From assembly GCA_951217055.1 (NCBI GenBank), contig OX578286.1, forward strand, positions 14,967,050-15,031,049: DNA of 64,000 nt, read 5' to 3'. This stretch comes from Gerris lacustris (Eukaryota > Arthropoda > Insecta > Hemiptera > Gerridae). Each line of letters begins with the position of its first letter. Positions within the stretch are counted from its first letter, which is position 1. The translations under genes and the position numbers were made by a program. Below, in pieces: positions 54,905 to 64,000 of the stretch. Below the pieces are notes generated by a model, which ran no database searches, had not been told where the DNA came from, and saw only the letters and a list, made by a program, of their open reading frames with translations.

Positions 54905-55330
54905 TTTAAACACGGGACAATAACGGGATAACTGTTAAAATACTTTTTGAAAAAAAAAAAATATATTTTAATATTTTTAAAAAATACATCTTTTCAATTT
55001 TTCAAATTTATTCCATAAATAGTTTGTATTGTTTTAAAACAGCTGGCAAAAGTTCAACGTGGGACGATAACGGGATTATTGTTAAAGAATTTTTTTTTAA
55101 ACTTTGTTAAAAAAATGTTTGAATTTAATTTTTAAAAAAAAGTGTATCTTTAAAATGTTTCATATTTATTCCATAAATAGTTAGTATTGATTTAAAACAG
55201 CTGGATAGTTAGTATTGTTTTAATACGGCTAACAAAATTTCAACGTGGGACGATAACAGGATCATTGTTAAAGATTTTTTTTAAATTTGGTTTTTTTAAA
55301 AATTTGAAAATTTTTTAATTTAATTTAAAA
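54905..55330 (+). repeat. Degenerate tandem repeat, about 150-180-bp unit
   Basis: GGGACRATAACGGGAT.A.TGTTAAA occurs near 54,914, 55,063 and 55,246. TTTATTCCATAAATAGTTWG and TTTAAAACAGCTGG lie between. Three diverged copies. Confidence 0.75.
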
Positions 55331-56100
55331 AAAAAGAGCAAAGCAAAATGCAGTTTTCACACGAGTTGTGTACCGTACTTTATCTACGATTGCTGGATTT
55401 TAATAATAAATAAAGACAAAAAATATTTAATAAACTTCCTGTTTGTAAGTTCGTATTTCTCTTTGGATAAAGATGACATTAATTCAATAGTTGTGTTTTG
55501 TACCGAATTAATGATTTCGGGAGGCATATTCTTCTCCTCATTTTCGTCATTATGACAAATCACTCATTGTTTTTCACTACAAACTCGATATAAACAGTAG
55601 CTTTAATTTAACAATCAGAAAATTAGTTTTGCATATTTTACGATTTTGGTAGTATTCCTACTACGGAAAGATTAAATTTTAATTTAAATCAAATTATAAT
55701 TATTATTAACTACGGGAAACAGACAGAGAAAAATAGACTCTAGCCCCGGGATTTGAACCACGGGCCTCTATATAGAGACATTTGCCTCTATGAAAAAAAG
55801 AGGAATTATGAAACGCGCATGCGCAATGAATACAAGTGCGTAAAGAATCACTTTCTACGCTTCAAAACAGAGATACAATGTTTATATTTCGTATAAATCG
55901 TAGATAAAGATTATTTATAGCAACTTTTATTGTTTTTTTTTTTTTAAATTACTCAAAGTCTTTAATACCAAGTATTGATTTTTAGAAAGAGTAATAAGGA
56001 CTTTTTATTTTAACTAAAAATAGTTTTTTTATGAAGTGGTGTATAAATACACACACACATATATTTGTGAACGGATAAACGGGTAGGATGATATTTCGAT
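55331..56100. other. Spacer with a B-box-like phrase
   Basis: On the minus strand GTGGTTCAAATCCCGGGG (about 55,743-55,760) contains a GGTTCAAATCC B-box match. No tRNA cloverleaf can be drawn around it, so it may be a SINE remnant. Nothing else recognised. Confidence 0.4.
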
Positions 56101-56108
56101 GTGCTGAT

Positions 56109-56129
56109 ATGTGTGGATATATATATATC

Positions 56130-56194
<65 letters not shown>
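56109..56194. repeat. Palindrome and (TA)n microsatellite
   Basis: ATGTGTGGATATATATAT.CCACACAT is a perfect palindrome (about 56,109-56,136), followed directly by about 28 TA units. The arrangement would form a strong cruciform. Confidence 0.9.
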
Positions 56195-56195
<1 letters not shown>

Positions 56196-56577
56196 GTATA
56201 TATAGTTAAGGCGGAAAGGCCTTGATCTGTAGGGAGTGGCCAGGCAGCTTGCTACCTCCGCCTTCTACTCAACCAACTTAGTAAGCATCCAAAGTACTTT
56301 ATACTTCAACTTAGAACCCATACAACGACTTGTAAGTTTCAATAAAGTACATGCTTGACATCCATGTTCTGATGTCTCTTTACTGTCTAGAACACTCTAC
56401 TAGCAAGTATTGTCAATAACAAGTGACATTATTTTTACTGGTATATAAATTAATAATATAAATGTAAGTATTTTTAATGTATCAGATACAATTGTTTATA
56501 GTATGACAATATAAAAGATAAATAATGATTTTAAATTTATGCAATACATTCAATTGTTCCTCAATATATCTTTTATA
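56195..56577. other. No recognised feature
   Basis: Short GC-richer patch (56,205-56,280), then AT-rich DNA. Confidence 0.45.
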
Positions 56578-56704
56578 CAGGGTGACGCGATATTTGTGAA
56601 AAAATGAAGTAGGTTGTTCTACGCCTCAAGGGCTACAAAAAACACTATATAAGCCATGGGTCAAATCTTAACCGTTCTCCCACAAAATCAAATTACATGA
56701 TTTT

Positions 56705-57150
56705 TTTTAAGATTACATACCTTTGCTCATAAAAATGCTTATTGCACCAAAAGTATAAAAGCTAGAATAAAATGTTTGGCACCGTTGTAAAGCTGACAAA
56801 ATTTCCTACAAGAAAAATGTAATTTTAATTTGAATTAAATTACCCCAATGAATGGGTAATAATATTAATATTGATCGAAACATTAGTAAATAAGGAAGAT
56901 TTTCCTGAAGTCCGAAAAGTTTAAGCTCGGTTCTTTACCAAGTTGTAGAACCGCAAAGCAATTGATTTTTTAATTTTAAAAAAAATTGTATACATTGTTT
57001 GTCATCTAATTTGAGTGCATAAAAATTAAATTTACACTTTTCTTGTTGGAAATTTTTTCGGCTTTACAACGATACCAAACATTTTGTTCTAGCTTTTATA
57101 CTTTTGGAGCAATAAGTGTTTTTATAAGAAAAGGTATGCGATCTTAAAAA
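56705..57150. repeat. Nested foldback, arms about 118 bp
   Basis: 56712-56828 and 57028-57146 are inverted: GCACCAAAAGTATAAAAGCT, AGAATAAAATGTTTGGCACC and GTAAAGCTGACAAAATTTCC pair with AAATTTTTTCGGCTTTAC, GATACCAAACATTTTGTTCT and AGCTTTTATACTTTTGGAGC. Confidence 0.82.
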
Positions 57151-57262
57151 AATAGACTGCCAATTGGTGTGGCACTTAGCTTCCTCGCATCATATCCACG
57201 TACTTTATTGATTTTATGCTTTTACAAATCATTATTGTCAAATTGGTTTAATTGCTTCCCCG

Positions 57263-57690
57263 TTTTTTTGCTTCCGAGCTTACCGAAGGTAACGGAAGCT
57301 ATGTGATCGTTCCGAAGAACGAAAAAATTTTAGGTCTCCGATTTCAAAAATTCCAAGACAGAAATCCGTTTCAGACATCAGGGGTCATTTTTGGTTCCGT
57401 GTCTGTCTGTCGGTCTGTCGTTCAATTTTTGCGAACCACCATATCTTAAAAACTACACGTCCAATTTTAATGAAATTTGGGGGGTATGTCATAAGTAGCC
57501 CATTGTTGGTCCCATATAAGTTTCAACCTTCTGCTCATATTTGTTTGTCATCCACATGCTCACAAACATACATTTATTTACAGCCATATCTTTAAAAGTA
57601 ATCATCTGATTTTTATGAAATTTTTATGGTTTGTCGAAAGTAACCTGCAAATAACACCTGCTTAATTTCAACCTTCTGCGCACTTTAAAA
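57263..57690 (+). repeat. Dispersed repeat family F, copy 2
   Basis: It opens with the hairpin GCTTCCGAGCTTACC-GAA-GGTAACGGAAGC, then GGTCTCCGATTTCAAAAATT, TTTTTGGTTCCGTGTCTGTC and CACGTCCAATTTTAATGAAA. Confidence 0.85.
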
Positions 57691-58859
57691 CGTGCTAAAT
57701 AATATGTCTTATACTATAAAGCCGCATGGCTAACTGACTCACTGACTGACATTAATGTTTACCCACTTCCAGAAGAGCTAGAGACTTGTGTTTGCGCCAT
57801 TCGACTCGCAACGTCCATATTGTGAACAAAAATAAATATACAAAGTTCACTTTTCCCCCTTCTCCCCCCTTAAAAAAATAAAAATGGGTGACTTGATTTT
57901 TAAGCTGATTTGGGGGCTTATTGCGGCTAAACGGTAAGTCGTATTATAAAATGGATAGAACAAGTGTTAACTAATTTTAAAAGATCTACAACTTTAGTCC
58001 TATGAGTTTTTGTCGTAGCATCATCGGTTGTACCTTAGATGGTGATAGTTTTGGTTTTATTTTTTTCCATTTTTGTCTTTGAATGGCCATAGTTTCTATA
58101 ATAGTTGGCCGATTTTATTTCTGATTGCGGCGATTGAATCTCACACTAATGCTCTTTAAATTGATTATATTTTATTTCATTAGTTTATCTTACTTGCTGA
58201 GAACATGCGAGTAAACTTTTTCCCGTGCGCCGTGTCACGTGACCACTTTTTTTGGTTTTTAATATTGTGTCGTATATCATTTTAAAGGCCTTGATATGTA
58301 CATTAAAGCTATTTTATTTGTTGATTTTTTGAAAATTTTGTATATGTACTTTTGTACCGATTTATAATTTTGTTGTAGGTTAAAGGGTTTAAATACTTTT
58401 TTGATATTAGGTTTATTATTTATATGTAGGTATTTATTAGTTAAATGAATGCCCTTTAGAATTGTTTGTATTTTAAAAATATAATTTTGGTACCTCAGAG
58501 TACAGGGGTACAAATGTTAAAGTTAATCTTTTATAATATTATGTATATCGTTGAAAAGCTCTTGCATAGTAGATTATTTTTTGATATATTCTATTTTGAG
58601 TTATTTTTAGTTTTGAGGGGGGTAAAATAAAAAATAAAAAAAACTGTTTATACAGCGGTTTCTACGATTTGGTTGCAGTTTTATATTTGTTTATTATATT
58701 AATTTTATGTGTTCTAACTTTTGGTGCTTGTTGGAGGCTTTGTTTCTCCAACAAATGTTTAAATTTCTTCAACTTTATTAAATATTTACTGGAACAGTGC
58801 CGCGCCGTTCCAACTTTTTGATTATTTTAATCGAGGTATTTTTCTTAATTTGGTCTTTT
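57691..58859. other. Unidentified central part of the 2.9-kb element
   Basis: Contains TATAAAGCCGCATGGCTAAC, TGACTCACTGACTGAC and CTAGAGACTTG, a phrase I associate with arthropod repeats. The rest is T-rich without coding frames. The 78-codon minus frame at 58277-58513 is AT-driven. Confidence 0.45.
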
Positions 58860-59400
58860 CTTTGCGAGGAAGCTATGTGCCACATTAATTGGCAGAGTAT
58901 TTAATCTGTCAATGGTTTAGTTTTTTAACACGAATTAAAGTATCAATTTAGCAAAAGTTAAAGAGCGTAGAGGGTTCATATTAATCTGGGGCAATCTGCG
59001 GGTTACTTTCGATAAACTATAAAAGTTTCATTTAAATCAGATAAGTTCTTTTGAAGCTATAGGTGTAAACAAATGTATGTTTGTGCGCATGTGGAAGAGA
59101 AACAAATAGGCGCAGAAGGTTGAAACTTATATGGGACCAACAATGGGCTAATTATGGCCAACCACCCAAATTTCATTATAATTTAACGTGTAGTTTTTAA
59201 GATATGTTGGTTCGCAAAAATTGAACGACAGACCGACAGACCGACAGACAGACCAACAGACAGACACGGAACCAAAAATGTTCCCTGATGTCTGAAACGG
59301 ATTTCTGTCTTGGAATTTTTGAAATCGGAGACCTAAAATTTTTTCGGTCTTCAGAACGATCACATAGCTTCCGTTACCTTCGGTAAGCTCGGAAGCAAAA
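58860..59400 (-). repeat. Dispersed repeat family F, copy 3
   Basis: Inverted relative to copy 2. The reverse complement runs GCTTCCGAGCTTACCGAAGG through to TGGCACATAGCTTCCTCGC. The unit GACAGACCGACAGACC is locally repeated. With copy 2 it makes the inner palindrome of the 2.9-kb element. Confidence 0.85.
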
Positions 59401-59513
59401 TCATAAAATTTGACCTTGCGGGAAAACGGTTAAGATTTGACCCATGGTTTATATACCGTTTTTGTGGCCCATTAGACGTAGACATTTTTTCACATATAAC
59501 GCTAGTCACCCTG

Positions 59514-60179
59514 TATTTTCAAGGAATGTATTATTATTTAATCTAATCTTCTTAATTCTTAAAGAGCTTTCCCAACGACATGCATCATGAAGGGTATAAT
59601 ACTGTTTTGATATTTTGTACCCTGTACCCCTGTGCACCAAAATTTATATTTTGAAATCATATAATCCTTCTCCGTGACAAAAAATACATAAATGTGCCAA
59701 CTTTCGTGGCGATCGGTCAAACGGTGTAAAAGTCTATAAGTCACAGACAAACAAACAGATAGAAAGAAATACATTTTTATATGATAACATTACAATTTTA
59801 TCTGTAATTACTTTTATCAGTGCCGTGGGCCATAGAATTTAATTTATTTAAAGCATTTGAATTATAAAGTTGTTGAAAAGAAGTGATTAATAATTTACCT
59901 CAAGAATTATTAATTACAGTAATTAACTAATAAGGGAGGTTTGCTGAAAGCCGTTTTCTTCATTCCATTATTAATCTCTATGAAGCCAATTAATCCACCT
60001 ACCAATTCCCTCGCACTAAGTACTTAATATTCTCCATTAAGCATTACTTATTCAGGGATATACAAAGATGAAATATAACCAAGTGACAGCGAGTATTTTG
60101 AGTTTAAAAAGTATCTTTAGTCTAAAATAGTACTATGTATATCAATTTATACTTCTATCTTAGATAAGATTTTAAGCTT
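59514..60179. other. Spacer with a LINE-like 3' tail
   Basis: 59,615-59,790 (GTACCCTGTACCCCTGTGCA ... GCGATCGGTCAAACGGTGTA ... CACAGACAAACAAACAGATA) is a diverged relative of the LINE 3' tails at 51.7-52.0 kb. No gene. Confidence 0.5.
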
Positions 60180-60485
60180 GTGCGCGAATTGAGAGGCCTC
60201 ATCCACTAGCGTGGGGTAGGCTACGTGTGGTGTAGTACTACCCTGCCCTGCTCTGCGTCCCAATTCGTACGGTTTCGTATATATTTGCGATAAAAGAAAC
60301 TGATCTGCCCTACCCTGCGTCGCCTGCATCTCAGCCCAGGCGCACATTACGATGCAGGCCATGGCAGCACAGTTTGTTTCAACTGCAGAAGTATATGAGT
60401 CCGCGCGAATTGAGAAGCCAGATCTACTAGCGTCGGGTTGACCACCTGCCCTTCTCTGCTTCTCAATTCGTTCGGTTTCGTATAT
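60180..60485 (+). repeat. Two direct copies of a hairpin repeat of about 100 bp
   Basis: GCGCGAATTGAGARGCC (60,182 and 60,396) pairs within each copy with CAATTCGTWCGGTTTCGTAT (60,261 and 60,463). Copy 2 has the better hairpin (CGAATTGAGAAGC / GCTTCTCAATTCG). They are separated by about 110 bp. Confidence 0.75.
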
Positions 60486-60560
60486 ACAGGGTGTCCCACA
60501 TAAGGTGTAACACAGAAAAACCTGATGTTCTAGCTATGAAAATAGCAATTAAACAGCTAT
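60484..60560 (+). repeat. Solo end of a CAGGGTGTCCC-type element
   Basis: CAGGGTGTCCCACATAAGGT then AACACAGAAAAACCT resembles the terminus of the 14.6-kb element (CAGGGTGTTCCGCATAAGTA, CACCTACAGAGAAAAACCT). It is preceded by TA. Confidence 0.6.
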
Positions 60561-60741
60561 GAGACAACCACCTTCAGTGTACGCCGATAGGAATACGGAT
60601 CGGTGAAAAGAATAGTCTAAACATTCAAAAGTATCTGACTCCGAAACCTGCGTGTTCAACTTGTCTGATGACCACGCCGCTTTGACACACTAGCGCACTC
60701 TAGCAGTACTCTTGTTATGATAACCTTTGAATAGTTCCTAA

Positions 60742-60853
60742 AGGTGGGATTCCTATGCTCTGACACGGTGCGTCAAACGTAGAGCACTGCTACAATGTAA
60801 TTCAATGGGAGGGATTTCTACGGTGCGTCAGCCGTAGCATAGGAATCGCACCT
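60742..60853. mobile_element. 112-bp MITE with TAA target duplication
   Basis: The ends AGGTGGGATTCCTATGC and GCATAGGAATCGCACCT are inverted with one mismatch. TAA flanks both sides (60739-60741 and 60854-60856), fitting PIF/Harbinger. An inner inverted GGTGCGTCA...GTAG pair strengthens the fold. Confidence 0.85.
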
Positions 60854-60856
60854 TAA

Positions 60857-62246
60857 TTCTCCAGACTAACCGCAGCCAAGAATATCGGTAAAACCTTAAA
60901 GGTTGTATGTGACAACCATGCACTCCAGAATCCAGAAGGATGATAGAACTGACCCAATAAACACCATTTACTGTCTTAGTTCCTGTACAGAATATATATC
61001 TCGAACCTTGGCCCAACCAACCAGTAAACTTTGTTACTTCCACAACATTTATTTACCAGAAAATGTTTCAATCACTTCGTGCAATTAAATTGAGTTCATC
61101 CATCGAGAGAAGTGGTCACGACCAGAAAACCTACAACATCGTTAGAGATTATCTATGGATGTGTATTTAGACGACGAAAACAAATAACAAACTATTTAAC
61201 CTTACAGAAAAGAAGTAACAGCAGAAATAAATTTTGAATCACCAAACTATAATTTGTGACAACGATTTTACCCACCAAATGCCAAATAATAATAATTCAA
61301 GACTAACAAATTTAAATATCTCCTCTTTTGAAACAACATGAAAAATATATACATAAAAGATATACATATATTAAAGATAGAAAGATTTTGTAGAATTTAA
61401 AAAAGTTTAAACTTATTAATAATTTATGTACATCAACCTTTTTCTTCGTATTCAAATGAAAAAAATGTAATTACAGAGGCATATATATAGTTAAAAAACT
61501 TTTAATGAATGAACTAAAAGTAATTTGTTTTACGAGATGAACTTTGCTACACTTATATTATAAATAATTAATTAAAATTCTTCTTGATGTTTAAAAAAAC
61601 ACTTTTTAATTCATAAGGCTATTTAAAAAAAAACGAATTAATTTATGAAGAAATAAAAATTAAAGGAGAATCTTATATTTTATTTTGTATTTTTTATTTT
61701 AGTAGTATTATGATGGTAAAAAATTATATTTTTTAGATTTTGGATAAATGTTTTAAGGTCTTTAATTAAAATTTAAGAGCAATCTGTTAAGAATTCATTA
61801 ACCTGATTAAATTTGATACGTATGTTAAAAAAAATCATATGACGAGGCGAAACGGAGAAATTATAAACAATATTTATCGAAAAAATCTCATTCCTAAGTT
61901 AATAGTTATCATTTTAAATGATAGGAAGTCGGGGGTACCCTCCTAAAGAGAAGAGAGTAAAAGTGGGGGGGGGGGGGGTGTGAGCAAAATTGTGACCTTT
62001 AAGCTAGGAAGTGGAATTTTGGGGAAACGGCCTCTCCTTAGTATGGTTATTTAGTGTAAAGTATTTGGGAAAACCAAGCATAAATAATTTTGGATTTTGA
62101 ATCCTAAAGGGAGAAAGTGAATAATTGCAACTTTAAGCTAGGAAGTTGAATTTTTGTTGAAAAAAAACAAACTTCTCTTTAGAAAGCAGCCACTAAAAGT
62201 AAAATTTCCATCCTTAAAATATGATCCACTATGGTACATTACTAAA
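60857..62246. other. Gene-poor stretch
   Basis: AT-rich with a G-run at 61,967-61,978. 61,995-62,210 has two diverged direct copies of CTTTAAGCTAGGAAGT.GAAT. Frames at 60828-61088 are unrecognised. Confidence 0.5.
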
Positions 62247-62520
62247 GGTAGTAGCAGAACGGGGTGGACAAACCACTAGTTTGAACCTAGAAATTAGGCT
62301 ACTTGTTTGGCCCATGTTTAACCACGAGTGCATTTCAGCTATTTCACACACTAATGTATCTTCGAAGCTAATACAGTGTCATCAATAGTGAGACATTTAA
62401 GTCAAAGAGCCTATGCGCCGTATTGAACCTATGACCTCGACCTTGAAATACATAATATAAGGCCGAGCAGACCTGACTAATTCAGAGTAGCCATGATTAC
62501 ATGACAACTCTGAACCACTA
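62247..62520 (-). mobile_element. tRNA-derived SINE, copy 4 (diverged)
   Basis: The reverse complement retains GGTCTGCTCGGCC, GGTCGAGGTCATAGGTTCAA, the GGTTCAATACGG B-box region, TTCGAAGATACATTAGTGTG and a (TAC)n-like remnant. It is the oldest-looking of the four copies. Confidence 0.75.
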
Positions 62521-63320
62521 AAGTACACACTAAGAACACATTCATTTTGGAATTCGAATCCTAAGGGGGTAAAATTGGGGTAAGGTAGTTGAAAAAGAAG
62601 ACAAAGACCAATACAAACCCCCAGAGCCTTGAAGGGCTATTAACAGTAAACACTAAGTCAGTTACAATTACAAACTTGTTGATGGCTATTAAAAACCCTC
62701 CTGTACAGAAAATCGCAATACATTTATATCGCAGAACCACTATGTTACGTTAAGGGGAACGATAAAGATAGAGGTGTATAGTATAGCCATCACATTTCAA
62801 TAAACTAACAAACACAACAACCACTAAAAAGTCTCAAAACTCTAATTTGCAATTTAATTTCTCAAAGATTTCCAAGATCAAAAGGTCCCCATTTGTTCTT
62901 GTAAGGGCGGCCTAAATGGTTCTAGCCTTGAGTTAAGCCATCTATTATTTAGAAGTGTCTATATATAATCCGATTTCATTTCTAAAATTCATTACTAACA
63001 AATTTCAGGAACAATAAATAAAAGAGAAAGTTATTCTAAACGAATACCTGAGTAATATCAGGAATTGCTAAGGTATGAGACGTTTGCCTTCCGTGAGGCG
63101 GCCAAGGAACCAGCTAGCAGCTGGTATATTTATTATTATCATTATTATGGCCTGTATTCTGCATATTGTTATTGTTTCGTGGATGAGTAGTATTCAAATG
63201 GTTCATGTTGCATGAGGGTCTTCCACTAGTAGTGGAAATGTCAACTTACTTCCCAGGTGACTAATCCTACTGGGAGGTGATGGATCCATCAATTTTTCAT
63301 TTACTTTCTTTTCTATTTCA
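62521..63320. other. No recognised gene
   Basis: Spacer. No motif recognised. Confidence 0.5.
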
Positions 63321-63321
63321 G

Positions 63322-63372
63322 TGGCGTATCCAGGGGGGGGGGGGGGGGCACAGGGAGCACGTGCTTGTTCTT
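63322..63372 (+). repeat. Solo left end of a CAGTGGCG-type hAT
   Basis: CAGTGGCGTATCCAGG, a G-run, then GGCACAGGGAGCACGTGC closely follows the left end of the 43.5-kb element (CAGTGGCGCACCCAGG...GGGGGCACGTGCC). Confidence 0.7.
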
Positions 63373-63540
63373 TGCACTAATTCTTGCACTAGTACTCTAA
63401 TGATTATCCATATTCTACCACCATTAGTTTAAGTGGAATTGAGAAATATTTGATCAGTATAGAGAAAGCTCTTACACTAGAAGTCGTTTAGAACGTTTAT
63501 AAACCTCGACATTTTAAAGCGTAATTTACTCACCGTACAA

Positions 63541-63840
63541 ATGTCTAAAAGAAAATTACTGTTAAAAAAAGAAAATACTTTCAGAAAAAATGAACATATT
63601 CAAAGGCTTAGATAAAGGAATGAAGAACAAAGAAGTATCCCGTCAATATGAAATCGCTTTGAGTTCAGTGTCTACTATTTTGAAAAGCCGGGGTTTAATA
63701 TTTAAAGTATACGAAACAAGTAAAGATTTTAAAATAAGATCTAGAGATTCTAAGTACGAAGATGCTGATGATGAAGTTCTGTAATGGATGAAAATGGTAC
63801 AGGATAAAATCTTTCCCTTCAGGACCGATTTCTTTTTTTC
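63541..63840 (+). pseudogene. Tigger/pogo transposase N-terminal fragment
   Basis: An ATG at 63541 opens MSKRKLLLKKENT. A frameshift leads into the frame 63590-63784: KILSEKMNIFKGLDKGMKNK, EVSRQYEIALSSVSTILKSR, then YEDADDEVL, stop, WMKMVQDKIFPF. This matches the CENP-B/pogo N-terminus: SDKxxIIxxxExGxxxxxIAxxYgVSxSTVSxIlKxk (Psq-type helix-turn-helix), then E.vd.aL..Wf...r...iPisgp. The first stop falls between the L and W of that second motif. The DDE domain is absent up to the window end, so it is a fragment. Confidence 0.82.
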
Positions 63841-63870
63841 TGGAACCATCAATTTCGAGGTCCGACTATG

Positions 63871-63990
63871 TTATACTCTAATACAGTGTTATACTCTAAC
63901 ACAGTGTTATACTCTAACACAGTGTTATACTCTAACACAGTGTTATACTCTAACACAGTGTTATAATACTCTAACACAGTGCTATACTCT
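63871..63990 (+). repeat. 18-bp tandem repeat, about 6 copies
   Basis: The unit is TTATACTCTAACACAGTG. It is almost invariant after a first copy with one change, and one later copy has a small insertion (TTATAATACTC). It runs almost to the window end. Confidence 0.92.
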
Positions 63991-64000
63991 TTTCAATAAA

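Larger units (their letters stand above)
56578..59513. mobile_element. 2.9-kb TIR element with nested palindromes
   Basis: Inverted ends of about 130 bp: CAGGGTGACGCGATATTTGT on the left and CAGGGTGACTAGCGTTATAT on the reversed right. Both continue with GTGAAAAAATG and CCATGGGTCAAATCTTAACC. TA flanks both. Inside are a foldback (56705-57150), two inverted copies of family F (57263-57690 and 58860-59400) and a central part (57,715-58,860) with no recognised protein. CAGGGTG plus TA suggests Tc1/mariner. No transposase seen. Confidence 0.82.

Noticed and set aside
55740..55765. A tRNA gene on the minus strand (GGTTCAAATCC)
   Set aside because: The B-box-like phrase is present, but no acceptor, D or anticodon stems can be formed around it. 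At best it is a SINE remnant.

Overview
This window looks like repeat-dominated, AT-rich intergenic DNA from an arthropod genome. An insect is most likely, and the mix of repeats is what I would expect in a hemipteran, but the species is an inference and I could not verify it. I found no exon of a recognisable host gene, no functional tRNA or rRNA gene, and nothing bacterial. Almost every open reading frame over 60 codons is a shadow of a repeat. The exceptions are decayed pieces of transposon proteins.

Layout. 0-7 kb: a large palindrome at the left edge that carries a broken coding fragment, a tandem-repeat foldback element (3.2-3.7 kb), a hAT element with a perfect 8-bp target duplication (4278-5050), and a tandemly multiplied LINE reverse-transcriptase tail (5.6-6.3 kb). 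7-14 kb: two copies of a tRNA-derived SINE, a 51-bp minisatellite, a dispersed repeat (family A) and a second foldback element with a 41-bp tandem array. 14.6-17.3 kb: a Tc1/mariner-type element with about 785-bp terminal inverted repeats, sitting in a dispersed repeat (family C) whose other copy at 54 kb keeps the empty site. 18.6-25.4 kb: three copies of family D, two of them carrying nested palindromic insertions. 25-28 kb: a mariner-type pseudogene, precise hairpins and an A-rich desert. 29-34 kb: a Ty3/gypsy-type integrase pseudogene, a TIR element, and a LINE pseudogene split by a SINE. 34-44.6 kb: families B, E and F, a LINE tail split by a 1.2-kb hAT-like element, and a second hAT nested in family A. 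45.7-47.6 kb: a 1.9-kb minisatellite. 48-56 kb: foldback and LINE 3' ends, a clean LINE tail of 80 codons, second copies of families B and C, and tandem repeats. 56.6-59.5 kb: a TIR element containing further nested palindromes. 60-64 kb: hairpin pairs, a 112-bp MITE, a SINE, a hAT end, a Tigger/pogo transposase fragment and an 18-bp tandem repeat.

The elements can be ordered by nesting. Family A is older than the CAGTGGCG hAT. The LINE tail is older than the CAGGGCTTGTAG element. The LINE is older than the SINE. Families C and D are older than their inserts. The most unusual signals are the very long inverted repeats of the 14.6-kb element with its empty sister site, a recurring CTGAAGATG-stem-CGAAA hairpin that flanks 40-41-bp tandem arrays, and an AAATTTGG-centred motif shared by otherwise unrelated repeat families.
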